Positions 1-12,700 of a stretch of DNA of 64,000 nucleotides are shown piece by piece (within the stretch, counting starts at the first letter, position 1; each line of letters begins with the position of its first letter). The translations under genes and the position numbers were made by a program. Location of the stretch: contig NC_026661.2 in assembly GCF_000004075.3 (NCBI RefSeq), positions 15,466,307 to 15,530,306 of the forward strand. The letters run 5' to 3'. Under the pieces are notes generated by a model. It saw only the letters and a program-made list of their open reading frames with translations. It was not told the origin of the DNA and did no database searches. This stretch comes from Cucumis sativus (lineage: Eukaryota > Streptophyta > Magnoliopsida > Cucurbitales > Cucurbitaceae).

Positions 1-182
1 GTTCTGACCCTTCCAACCCCGTAGCTCTATGACACGACCTTCCACTATTTACCATAGAAAAAAACTCTTCTGGAGCACGTTGCAACAGCCTAGAATTTTA
101 CTTCTATACAGTGAATCTCTACTTTAGACATTAGATGTTCCAAAGGTTGCCATAGTTGTAGGACCATTTGATGCCAGCTGAA

Positions 183-2323
183 TCAATTATCAAATTTTCT
201 TCTCTCCACTTTAGTGCCTTCCATGTGGAGTTTTTCATCAATCACATGAATATCTTGAACATCTATTTCCATATCAAGGATAGAATCTCCTAAATCATTG
301 ACTGCGTGAGTTATGTGCTCCAAATTTTGAAGTGCCCCACGAGAAAGAAAGCTTTTCTCAAAACCACCACAGTGTGGAGCTGCATCAATAGCAATATGAT
401 CAGATAACAAGCTATTATCCCTCAGTTCGTTCAACTTTGCTCTCCTAGAAAGTGAAACAGCATTTCCAATTGGATAAACAATGGGTGGATCTCCATTTGA
501 GTAATGAGCTGTGGCAGACAGTTCTGTATGTTCATCCAAAATGAAATCCTGGTTTCCTTTTAACAGTTCTTCTTCTGCAAAATCCATCTGTCTATACGCT
601 TCTATTTCCTTCTCCAGAACATGATAGTCTATGTCCCTTTTGACAAGGATCTCTCGAAGGATATTCATCTTTTCTTCATCATAAGAAAATTTTTCTTCTA
701 CTTCCCTATGATATTGTCTTGCTTCCATTTCAAATGACGCCTTCTCATTTTGCAAACGTGTTATCATGGCTATTGCTTCATCGGCAGCAGTAGCAGCAGC
801 AGCTCTCTCCTCCTCTAGTTCCACAAAAAGAGATGCCCTAGCAGTCCTCTCTTCTTCAAGGGCCAGCTCCAACAATCTAATAGTACTTGCTTCATTTCTA
901 ATAATGGCTCTCTCTTCAGCTTTACTGGTACCTTGTCCTACGGTGGAAGAACCTTTATTCATATAACTATTTTCGCCAAGTGAACCACTTGATTCAAAGC
1001 CTTGCCAGATTCTTTGACCTAAGTCCAGGTGATTTGATTCATTACCATCATCTGAAATGGAAAGGTCACAGAAACATAATTATATAGCAAAAAATTTGAC
1101 ATAGAACCCCTCCTTTACATACCCCACACCCCATCCACACACACATACAAAATAAAACAAAGCAAAAGAGATGAGAATCCCCGATGAATTCAATACAGCT
1201 TCCAAGCAATTTCTTTCATAGGGTAAGTGGGTTCGTTACTTTCTAGTTGGAAGGTTGTCTTCTATGGATATAAGCTAATGTTGTTAGCTGAGTTGATTAG
1301 GTCCATATTTGGGAGTGATTGCTGAAGTGTTGAATTCACTTTTCTCATATCAAAGCACACTTTTAGCCGCTCAAAATCAATTTAATTTTTAATTTTACAC
1401 TTTCAAACACCTTTTTCATACCATTAAATTGATTTTGAACAATATCAAAGAATAACAAAATTATTTTAACCACTCTAGAATTACTCCCAAACATGCTGTA
1501 GTTCTTGTTTGCTAGCTCAGCTGCATCTATAAATTAATAGGACAAGAAAAAAAGGAATTAGACAATGTTTCTTCACTATTACTCTGGCGTTCAAGTCCTT
1601 TAATAGGCTGCCATCAAATCATTTAGCAACAGTTCTGTTAATCTAAAAAAATATGTGCATAACCAGAAAAACAAATATAGAAATGGTAATAAATAGAAAG
1701 AAAAAGGATGAAAGAATGTGAAATTAATCAAATAACACACCTGTAATAAAGTCTTGTCTTTCAACCAATGCCACAAATTCCCTTCCCTTTCTCGTTTCAT
1801 TCTCCTCACAGACTCCCTTGGACAATTTCCCATTGTCAATGGTAGCTCTCCTCCGCCGTCGGATTTTAGTCCTCGGCTTCTGGTACATAATCTTCTTACC
1901 CTTACCATCATGTTCACCATCATTATCAACCAGATTTTGTAACCTTGGGGCAGTACTACAGCAAACTTCTGATTGCAACCGAGAAATTCCATTCTCCCTT
2001 AACAAATTCCTATTCGAATTCCCCACTTTTTCATCATCCATCAAAATTAAATCAAAAGGAAACATATTCTTGACCAAATCGAGCACCAAATAGATCTTCC
2101 TCTTAGGCCAATTAACAACGAGTTTATGAAAACATAAATTAGTGTTGTGATTCCCATAAAATCCAGTACAGGGACAAGGCAAGCAAAACCCAACAACTTT
2201 CAAAATCTTGGAAGGGATAAACATAGTGGCCGACACACACAAAAGAAAATAAACAACAGCTAGGTCAAGAAAAGCTCTAACTATTCCAGATAAAGTCCAT
2301 GAATGAATCTCGTGGAAAGACAT
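183..2323 (-). CDS. GTD-binding (DUF593/zein-binding) domain protein, probable myosin-binding adaptor
   Basis: Two coding exons, 2323-1741 and 1051-183, join in phase 1 through a GT-AG intron and give about 483 residues ending in TGA. The start is the ATG at 2323. An in-frame TTG lies just upstream. Residues about 8-40 form a hydrophobic membrane anchor that begins MSFHEIHSWTLSGIV and is followed by a CPCTGFYGN segment, as in FLOURY1-like proteins. Residues about 120-180 are basic. Exon 2 holds the family's coiled-coil domain at about 250-345, with LEEERAAAATAADEA and RLQNEKASFEMEARQY, followed by an acidic tail. In plants this family is known to bind the globular tail of class XI myosins and to anchor it to vesicles. 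That role is inferred here from the domain. A likely 5' UTR intron lies near 2371-2420. The coding intron carries a MITE. Family is firm; the exact paralogue is not resolved. Confidence 0.9.
1308..1491. mobile_element. MITE-like foldback element in the DUF593 gene intron
   Basis: The ends are inverted: TTTGGGAGTGATT at 1308-1320 and AATTACTCCCAAA at 1479-1491. Inside, AAATCAATTTAAT near 1375 pairs with a stretch around 1425. No convincing target duplication could be read, so the superfamily is unassigned. Confidence 0.6.
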
Positions 2324-2690
2324 CGATTTCAATTACCAAAACCTCAAACTCTTTCTATAACTTAGCAACTAAGAAAAATCAGAAAAACAACAAAAAACTA
2401 TGAGAGTTGAGAAACAAATACCGTCCAGAAAGCTTTCCAAAAACTGCATAAAAAGAGCTGAAGCTGAAAAAACAGAAACAGAGTAGGTAAAAGAAGGCGA
2501 AAAGGGAGCAAAAAAAAAAAAAAAAAAGAAAACCAGAATAACACAGATGGGCAAGATTAAAAAGTGAAGAAATTTGCAAAACTGGGACAACCCATGTAAG
2601 AATCGAGGGAAATTGATGATGGGTTGGGGTGGAAAGAGGGGAAATTGAATCAGGTGTCCATTTGAAGGGGCAGAGTAGGTGGAGGAAGAG

Positions 2691-2719
2691 GAAGAAGAAG
2701 AAGAAGAAGAAGAAGAAGA
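2691..2719. repeat. (GAA)n microsatellite
   Basis: A run of about ten GAA units upstream of the DUF593 gene, in its probable promoter or 5' UTR. It continues a purine-rich plus-strand stretch from about 2620. Confidence 0.85.
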
Positions 2720-2739
2720 CAAGGATTAAAGCTATGTCG

Positions 2740-4728
2740 TCTTCTGGATCATGGTTGGATCATGGTCAAGATTTGATGGAGGAATTGAAGAAATTAAAAG
2801 GGCAAAAAAAAGAAGAAGATGAAAACACATGCGGCAATGATGTGGTTGACACAGTGTTGCCGCTAAAAAAGCAGAACGTGATATGATTTCATCCAAACTT
2901 TAGAGATGATTCTCGATTCTATATTACAATCATTTATAATTACTAAATATTAACTTATTTATCCGTGAGACCCACGTGTCTTCCTTTTTTTTAAAAAATA
3001 TTTAAATAAAAATATTCTATTTGACTTCGTACAAAAATAAATAATAATAATAAACATAGTTTAAATTTGGTTATCTAAATTTAAATTTTTTATTTTTAAA
3101 TTTCTTATAGAAAAATTATATTAGATGACAAAAATAATTAAAAATAATTAATAACACTTTTTTTTCTTTGTTATTTTTGCAAATTTCTATTTGTTTTTTA
3201 TAAGTATAAAGATGATTGTATCTAAAATATTTATAGTTCATAATTATATAAGGAGACAAGATAAGAAAATTATAGGTACAAAAAATTAAATTAAGGACAT
3301 AAATAGTGAGAGCTTTTTATCTTTTTGTAGATAGTAAAACAGATTGCAAAATTATTCCATTTTCAAAGCCTTAAAATCTCATATTTATAATTGTTTTCTT
3401 TGAAATGAAAAAAAGTTATTATTGTTTATATTTATTCATTTTTTAGTTTATTATCATTGTTTTTATTATTCTTAATATAAGAAATTTGAAATTTTAATTA
3501 TTTATATTTTCATATTTTGAAACACAATACCCAAAAGTTTTATCATATTTTACATTTAAATTATGAAAATTGTAATTTACCACTAATTGATTGACGATAT
3601 AAAATATTAAAATTAAAAAATTAACATAAAAATAAAATTAAAACAAAGAGAATATACAATAAAGATAAAAAAAAATCTAAAAAATCTTCTTCTAAAAAAA
3701 AGAAAAAGAGAGAAAAAAAATGAAGAAAAAAAAGAAAGAAATCTTGAACTATTTTATATTATCATAGAAAATAAAGATGTAACCAAATTTGATCCTTCCA
3801 TTCAAAAAAAAACTTTTGATATTTTATAATTAATTGCATGAAGAAATTTGTTTAGTCCATTATTTTACTCTTTTCATTATAAGTATTCTTGGACAATTTT
3901 GTCATTCATGAATAGTGGTAGCCCTTTCTCTCCATTTCCCTGACTGCTTTTATATTTGATAGAAAAATATTTATTACCTTGAGTAAGTTCATGTGTAGTG
4001 GAATAATTTTTATAGGTATGATAATTAACTCTGACTCACACTTTCTAACAATTTATTCAATATAATTGTATGGTATTCATTTGCTTTCTTGAAGCAACAA
4101 ATCATTGTCAAGTGGGGAGGGAAATGCAAGAAAACGAGAAAGATGAGAAGATAAGATAAATAGTGATTCTCGATCACATCGTCAATTAGAAGGAGAAGAA
4201 AATGCAGAAAAAACAAGATTTATTTATTCGGTATTGGAGATCTGTACAAATATCTTCTTTTTTCCTTGTAAATATTCTCTTGTTTTCTATTTGTTTGAAA
4301 CTATTTTTCTCTTTTTCTTTTTTTAGTTATGTAGATGTGTAGAATGAAATTTTTTCTTCCACATTATTTTCTATTTTATTTTTCTAATTAAATTAAGAAA
4401 GTAAAATGACATAAAAACCTTTTTTTTTTTATATGTCTTTAATTTATCTTAAATTAGTTATCTCTTTCTTATGTTTGTCTAGATTAACACGCTAAATTTT
4501 TTAACATTTTTTTTTAAGAATGTGTTTTTAAATTTAAAAATTACTACTATTTTAGATGATAAAAATTTAATATTTAGACATAAGCACAAAACCAAAAGAG
4601 TTGAAACGAAATATGGTGAAACTAAATTCAAATCAATGATTTTAGATACACGTTTTCAAATTTTTAGTTTGAAAATATTATATGACCTTTATATTCTGTA
4701 TCTACTATGGACGACTTCTGAATATTTG
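2740..4728. other. AT-rich intergenic spacer
   Basis: Very AT-rich sequence with many poly-A and poly-T runs and only short open frames without recognisable protein motifs. I see no gene. The words CAAAAGAGTTGAAACGA (near 4593) and CAAAAGAGTTGAAACGAC (near 4741) form a short direct repeat next to the start of the Harbinger remnant. Confidence 0.6.
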
Positions 4729-4756
4729 TTACAAACATTCAAAAGAGTTGAAACGA

Positions 4757-4869
4757 CTTATGTCCAACCTCCACCCCTCCGCATTAACCAAGTCCATGAG
4801 GCAGTCTACTAAGCATGCCTCCTCCGCCTGTGTCCAAGAATGCTTTCGGTTCCTTGATGAACTGGTCAT
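4757..4869 (-). pseudogene. Fragment of a MYB/SANT-like ORF from a PIF/Harbinger element
   Basis: The minus strand reads MTSSSRNRKHSWTQAEEA then LVDCLMDLVNAEGWRLD. This is the start of the plant SANT-like domain carried by Harbinger elements and L10-interacting MYB relatives. The match stops abruptly near 4757, where unrelated repeat sequence begins, so only about 37 residues survive. It lies on the same strand as the broken transposase to its right, which supports a common element. Confidence 0.7.
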
Positions 4870-5059
4870 TCTGATAAAAAATTGAATCATTACAAGTATT
4901 GTACGAAACAAAAAACATATAAACATATAAACCGACGAAACATTAAAATGAGTAAACATGAAGGACAAACTTTTTTTAAACCAAGTCTCATTATACAAAA
5001 TAGGAGGACAACAAAGAAATAGGGAAATACGAATCCTAGAACCGTTTCAATAACGGGGG

Positions 5060-6343
5060 TGTACTACAAATCAAACATTACTACTCATTACGCAACTTCC
5101 ATTCGTTGAACATCAACGAAATAAGTGCATCCTAGCATTGAGTCCATTTGTTTGAGGCCTCAATGTATGTGATATCATCATCACTAGTAGTTACGTGTGT
5201 CGAATCACCCTCATCTTCGTCATCCAATATGTCAGCGTTCGTCATCTCCCAATTTATTAAATTATGGAGGATACAACAAGTCATAATAGTTTGACATTGG
5301 ATTTGAACCAAGTAGTGGGATTTTTCACGCGTCCTTTCAACAGGTAAAACGCTCTTTCAATCACATTTTGGGCAAAAGAATGTTTCATGATAAAGAACTC
5401 CTTTAGTGTTGTTGGAGTGTTTCCGACACCACGACACTTCTATAGATGATAATGTTGCCCCCTAAACGGCGCTAGAAAACTCTCTACATTTGGGTATCCC
5501 GGATCGCACAGGTAGTAAAACCCGGGAATATGAGGTTCCATTATGCTAAGGCTGGGGTTAAACCAAGAAAGAACTAACAAATTGGAACATATATCTCACC
5601 CTTTAGAACCATCATACCGTTAGGTCAAAAAATTGCATCCCATAGGATACGCGAGTCCACTGCACATCCTTTCCAGCAAGCTAAAACGAAAATGAAGTCC
5701 CTCTTCATATCGAATACGTCAAGGACATTTGTGCCACTTCTCCCTTTCATGTTAACTTTGATGTACGTGTCATCTAATGCCCCAAGCCAATGTTGCAGCG
5801 AATATTGAACGATGTTTTTTAAGTTCGACAAGTTTCAATAGAAAAGTTAAAAGGAAACGGTAAGTTGTTTAGCCCTAACCTCGAAAGATTTCTACCTCAA
5901 ATCTATGCATATGCTCGTTATAGACTGTGGTGTAGCCAATAACTCGTTATGCAAACGAAGAACGGCCATCAAGACAATGTTAAAATGTCAAAAAACTGTC
6001 TCACCGGACCTTACAACTCCCTTTGGATCTGTCGGTTCTTTACATCATGCGCCAACACATGAAAGAAGATGGCAACCATCTCCTCATCGTTGATGAGTTC
6101 CATCGATTCTAAGTCGGCCCTTGTTCGTAGTAGATGGCACAAAATTACGAAACAATGTATGTCCATCTGCGTACTTTGCCGACACACAAGGTCAGACGTG
6201 TGTATCATGTTGAAGTAGGCTAGGTGTCTAATCCTATGTCTAGTGTCGGCTGATATGTGAGTTCCAATATCAGGAGCATCTGTCGTTGGGTGATTGTGAA
6301 GGCAGATACAACAGCGGAAATTTCTTATGGGTCCATTTTCCAC
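5060..6343 (-). pseudogene. Degenerate PIF/Harbinger DDE transposase
   Basis: Pieces in transposase order on the minus strand. First comes an N-terminal part, 6343-6011, containing RHRIRHLAYFNMIHTSDLV and MVAIFFHVLAHDVKNR. Next is a core part, 5831-5625, with WLGALDDTYIKV and FVLACWKGCAVDSRILWDA. Then 5540-5060 translates to FYYLCDPGYPNVESFLAPFRG and NVIERAF but carries in-frame stops and frame changes. The DDE nuclease is therefore dead. Terminal inverted repeats were not found by eye. Confidence 0.85.
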
Positions 6344-9300
6344 ATAATATGAAGGGAGAACCTGCTAATGGTGGAGGAGATGGTCACAAACTGTAAAGGA
6401 AGCTTGTTTTTTTTCCACCTAGTATAAGTTTTCACACTCATATGTGAGTGTGTGTATGTAAACGTGGCGTGATTTGTAAATAGATTTGGGATTTAGGGGT
6501 AAGTGTCATCTCTAAAGTGAACGACTGAGATTGTGTTTATTACATCAACGAAGCATTTAAGTTCGGATGTCATTTTTAATTAACTTACCAATAATACTAA
6601 CATGCAATGCAATTGTAGTATCCTCTTATATATTTCCTATGAAGCTTCCTTATCCTTACCATACTACTTTGGAGATCAAATATTTGATTTGATGATTTTT
6701 TTTTTCATTTTTGAAAACAACTATATGACTTTCACTAATTTATAAATTCTCATATGAAAGTTTTTTTTTTTAACTAAATTACTTACCCTAAGATTCCCTA
6801 CTGTTTTCTAAAATTTCATGGACAACATTTTCATTTTATTTATACGTATATATTTTACAAAGATGTAAGTAGAAATGAGATTAATTAAAGTAAGTTTATT
6901 GTATCATAGAATTATGATTTTTTGGAATGTAACAATTAGACGAGCAATTACAAATTATAAAAAAATATTTACATTCAAAATCTCCCTATTATTTTCACCC
7001 ATTTACAAAAGCTATTGAAAATTGTAATTTTTTAATTTTCCATCTGTTCTATGTTCATTAGTTTTGAATTTTTTTCCTGCCTCTTTCTTTAAAAAAGGTA
7101 ACATGTACACATGTCGAATTTTGTTTTTTTTATGAAATTAATATTGAAAAGTTTGGAGGCTTTTTTTTTCTTTGTGAAAAAAAAACAATTAATTAAAAGT
7201 ACATATTTGAGTTTTTTTATCCCTTTTATTTGTTTTATGAAGTAGATTGGAAATTAAAAATCTTATTATTGTTTTGAAATGGTGGTTGATGTACAATGCA
7301 TAACGTCGCATGGAAAGCCAACAAAAAACGAGCAACATGCATGAAGTGAACGACATGCTTAAAACATTAACAAAAACCTATGTGTAAATTTAAACATAGT
7401 TAATTTAAAAGTCCATCTTACAAAAGTGTTAAACACGGAATTTAATTACAAATGTACTAAAAACATAACAAAAAAAAAAAAAAAAACCACGAAAATGTAA
7501 ATTTAAAGACCTTTTTCATGTGTGACGACGTTGATACCCTAGTACCTTAAGATATATCTCGTTAGGTACTCGAGTGCACTACAAGAACAAAGAAAACAAA
7601 CTTCCATTAGAATCCTTAACCGCGTTGACCACTTATGTGTGAAAGGATAAACATGGAAAGGGACATGAACGCATTCCTTCAACTATAGACCTATCATCGC
7701 ATACGCATGACAAATACGAAATTGTAACAACTTACATGCACCGAAAATATATGTACAGAAAAAATAGAACGATTAATTTTTTTTTTCGGTCTTAGAGGAA
7801 AGAATTTTGTTCACTATTAGGAAATTAAACTTCATATGTACATGCAATAATCTTCATGTACGCAATGTCATCAAATGCAGCTATAAACCTCATACCATAC
7901 ATGCCAACAACACAAAAGTTATAAATGCCTAAGTAAAAATCACAAGTGAAAGCTCCACTAAAAACCATACCAAATAAATACAACTAGAGTCCAATGGAGT
8001 AAAGCAATATATAATCAAACAAGTAAGAGAGGGACAAAAAAAAGAAAGAAAAAAGAGAACAATATTCTACCGCAAACAAAAGTTGACCATCATCAATATA
8101 TATATATATATAATGCACATAACCAAGAAAAGTAGGCTAGCCCAGAAATGGAAGGCACTTGAACACAAGGAAATATATAAACCGAGGACAAAAGCATACG
8201 CAACTAAAACTACGTCAAATTGCGTATGAACACTACTGTACCAATATGAACAAAAACATAAAACTACATCAAATGTCGTATATGAACAAGCACATATGTA
8301 ACTTAAAAAAGATAAAACCCATGTTATAACGAAAGGACATGTAAACCGAGAATTAAAAAAAAATATCTGAGGACACATTAACAAGGTAGATTGGAGAAGT
8401 AAAGTGAAATAAAGATCAAAACTCAATAGAAAATCATAAAGATCACATTAGATAACAATTTGTAGCTTCACTAAACGTATTGATTTTTGAAGTGTTTAAT
8501 TTTTAAAATAATTTATGTTAAGATAAATTGAGATGTTTGGTATTGGTTTAAAATAAATTTTAGAAAAATGAGATTATGAAATAAATCATTTTAGAAAATA
8601 CATTCAATCAAATTTTAGAATAAATGTTTATTTAGTATTTAATGAAAAACTCCTCCCAAATATCTATTTTTCGATCTCTATTTTTTCTATTCCTTTTTCA
8701 TATCTATTTTTCACTCGTCCTCCTTTTTTCTTTCTTTTTCTAAATACTTTGAATAATTTTTCAATATGTGTTCATATACATTTAAATATAAAAAATTGCA
8801 AATATTCCTATTTCAGCCAAATCTACTTCACCGTAACAAAGAAATCACGAGGATGTCAATGAAAAAAACATGATCGTTCAGTTCGTGAAATGAAGATGAA
8901 TGAAGAACATAGTCAAATTGCATATCTTTTTGTCTAGTTGATATTATATTGTCTAAACAAAATTATTTATCTTATTTATAGTGTTATTGCAATTCAATTT
9001 TTTTTATAGCTATGTATTTACATTTCAAGATATTCATGCTTTTAAAATTGAATGGTCCAAAAAAAAAAAGTTAATACAAACAAAACGAAATTAATGTTTG
9101 GTTTCAAATGACTACAAAATTAATAATTTCAAGATAATGTACAATTAATTTTAAAATATATTTCTGAAAAAAATGATTCAGAATATGTGTATTTCTTTGT
9201 AAAATTAATACATAATATTTAATAGTCTTTTATGGTAATTTAACCTACATATAAACGTTTAGATTTTAAACTCATTTTAAAATTTAACACCACCGTAAAA

Positions 9301-9714
9301 TAAACGTAACTAGAACAAAATAAACCTAACTACAACGGTCTAGCGATGAAATAGAGAACCGCCGTATTAAGAAAAAATTATATTAGCCTATTTACAACTT
9401 ATGATACTATTATAAAGAATCACCGTGGATAAACAATATGAAACCAATCCCTTCTCTTTCTCTTCCCCCCTTAAATATCTAAAGTGCCAAAAAATAATGT
9501 AGTTGCCATAACAAAAAAACTCCTACAAATGTTTTTCAAAGATGTCATATTCGTGAGGGAAAATGATCTAAAGCCAAGCAGACTAGTGTGTTAATTTACC
9601 CTTGCGACAAAAATTAGGGGTATAGTTAGCAAATAAATCACAATGTGCGTCAAGAAAGACCTAATTGACAACTATGGTACATTGAACATCAGAACTTGAA
9701 TTCTTTTAATTACC
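6344..9714. other. Intergenic spacer with repeats, no gene seen
   Basis: AT-rich sequence without recognisable coding content. A short imperfect duplication of about 65 bp lies around 8205-8300 (two stretches containing AACTAC.TCAAAT..CGTAT.TGAAC). An (AT)n run lies near 8096-8113. A 119-codon open frame at 8067-8426 looks like low-complexity hydrophobic translation and is not supported as a gene. The segment near 8510-8660 resembles a decayed MITE ending in CTCCTCCCAAATAT. Confidence 0.5.
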
Positions 9715-12700
9715 TCATCCAAAATAATATTGCCAAGCAGCAGCAAGCCCAGCTACCAAAATCACTTTAAAGAGTAGCTTTGACTTTGAGTTGGAGACTG
9801 AAGAAGGTGATTGTGACTCGGAGGGTTCCCACTGCCTTCCTCTAAGTTTGGCCAACAACTTCGATACAAGGTGCAAAACACGAAGTTTTCTTGTAGCTGC
9901 CACAAGAAAAAAAAAATAATGAAACAAGTTCAAAGAAGACCTAAAAATGACTGTTTCACCGTAAATCCAAGGGTTTAGAAGGAGACAACCAAGTTACAAG
10001 AATTTCAAATATAGACAGGAGGGAACAAGACGAGGGGATGAAACAAGTTTTCTGGAAGGATTTCATTTTCTTATTGTGTATACTATCATTTATGTTATTA
10101 AGTGGGAATCAAACATTCATGGCCCTTTTTATATTTCCAACAATTCATTGTATGTATGTATGTATGTATGTATGTATGTATGTATGTATGTATATGTATG
10201 TGTTTTGATATGAAACAGAGATTAATGACTGATCTACTATAGAAATAATTTTGTAAACGTTTCTTGATTTCTACCCAAAATATTCATTGGCATTGGTATC
10301 TATATATTTCATTAATATCTTCGTAAAATTGAGTTTTTGACAGTTTCACATTTTAATTGTTGCTTTTTAGTTAGCTTGGGATTTACCATTGTTGATTCCA
10401 TCTATTGAAAATGAAAAGCAAGGCTAGACTACGAAATCTTGGTTTTACCTTTGCTCTTCATAAATCTTTCCTCTTCACCGACACGCCTTCGAAGGACATT
10501 GAGCAAAGATCCAAAATACAATGCGAGCACCGTGCACGTGATAGTGATCACATTATAGGGCATGCTAAAATCAGGAGTGGTAAAAGGAACAAGCAATACT
10601 TCTGTGTAAGACAGAATGGGATTCTGCCCCTGCATTATGGATGAAGAATTATAACTGAAATTAGTAATCAAATAAAGCGTATATCACATCTAAAACAGTA
10701 GCTAACAGGATGCAACAGGAAACATCACCTGCCATTTCAACAAGATTGGTGATTTCGAGGAGTTATTTTCCACGAACTGCGTGCTTGTGGAAAAATCTGG
10801 AAAACTTATGACGGCTGATGGGATATCTAATCCCTGATTAGCATCTGGTGGATATTCATCAATGTGCAGAAAACCCTAGAGAGACATCAGGGAAACAGAG
10901 ACAGTCAAGTTCAAACACCCCACACTTCAAGCTCTACAAAAAAAGATATCTAAACAATACTCAAAAATGGTTGTAAATGACAAAATTGCTGAAAATATTT
11001 ACAAATATAGCAAAATTTCATATTTTATCAATGATAAACACCGATAGAACTATCATTACTGTATCAGATTCTATCGGTGTCTATCATTGATAGATTCTGA
11101 AATATTTAATATTTTGATTCATTTTGCTATATTTGAAAACAATGATGGTGCTAAATCGAAGGTTTTATCTACTGTGGAGTTCAGGAACAAATGTGTCTAT
11201 TTCTAAACAAGAAAATTCTAGTACTTCTTAGAAACAAACTAAAGATGATTACTAGCAAAGAACAAAATGTAATAACAACCGATAAATACCACAAGAAATG
11301 AAACTCTAAATTAATAGAGGAAAAATTCCATATCCAACTAATAAATGGAAACTAGCCGGAAAAGTTTATTGGACATGCATAACTTAAGTTCTTTTACTTT
11401 TTTTCTTATACAAGACAAGAGACTAAACATCATAAAAATGGAAACAAAATAAAACAAACAGCAAGGAGTTTATGAAAACTGCCCCAAACTCTAATGGAAG
11501 GAGTTTAGACAAACTTCCCCTCCCTAATTTTCCCCCTCCAATGGCATTTATCTAAAGTAAGGGAGAGGGAGTCTGTCTATTTTTTCAATGTTGGGGCCTA
11601 GGATGCCCAGACACTGCATAGAGTATCTGTGCCAGCCAAGTGTTTGGATGCATAGACACATGGCTAACATGCCCAATAGCAACACAAATTTGAAAATTTG
11701 TGCACCTACAAGTCACTTTCTAATATTCAAGCATTAAGGATCTAACACAACTCTAGGAACTTAGAGACTCAACTTAACAATTTAAACATAAATTTGTAAT
11801 TTAACTAAAAAAGAAAACACAAGCGCAAAAACATTAAAAGAGGTGAAGTACACGATTACTGTAATTTAAACATTAACCAACAAACAATCCAGCATTCAAG
11901 AATCTATGCCAGCATCTAATGAATGAAGATCCCAAAATCAATCTCTCTATTAGAGGGAATAAATTTATTGAAAATACTGTGACTAAAATTGGACAATTGA
12001 AAGTATAGACTAAAACTGAACAAACTTCCTTTAAAGAATAGGGACCAAAATGGTACTTTAACCTTTATTTTAGTCTTCTCTTTCTCTAAACAACACATTC
12101 TCCATGCATCCTAAGTTATATGACATGTCATCAACATGCCGTGGAAAAAATACTCCATTGTTTTCCAGCCCGCCTATATTTCCTCTTAAAAATCAATTAA
12201 AAAATTGGGCAACACAAATCACCTAGCTCGTATGTGTCCTGGGCCCTATGTGTCTATCAACGACACCTACACCTAACCCTGCCCATGGTAGAGTTCCATG
12301 TTTCCTAGGTTTTGACCCTTTCAATGATCTCTTAAGACAAAGTGAGGAAAAGTCAGATTAGCAACATCATTTCACACTAGTTGGGGAAAATTATTAAAAG
12401 TACCTTGTCAAATTCTATGGTTAGGGCAGCTGATTTCAATCCACAAGGAAGTTTCAGGAGCATCTCCATCACCCCAGGTGAAACCTTGTCTTTAGAAGGT
12501 GATACTTGCATCTTCTCAATAACATTATTAATTTTATGGGGTTGATCGTTGATAAATATATGAAGAGTATGATAATACACCTTTATATACCAAGGAACAA
12601 CTTGAAAAACTCTAACAAGCAAGCTACAGTTGTCTGCAAACACAGTATCAGGCATTAACCGATCACTTGGTTTTGTAGATTTTAGCTGTAAGGCAATAGC

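Noticed and set aside
2629..2886. Plus-strand frame with a poly-lysine run and MSSSGSWLDHGQDLMEE
   Set aside because: It overlaps the likely promoter and 5' UTR of the DUF593 gene, its lysines come from a GAA microsatellite, and it has no recognisable domain.
8067..8426. 119-codon minus-strand frame
   Set aside because: Low-complexity hydrophobic and cysteine-rich translation of repetitive AT-rich DNA, with no splice partner or motif.
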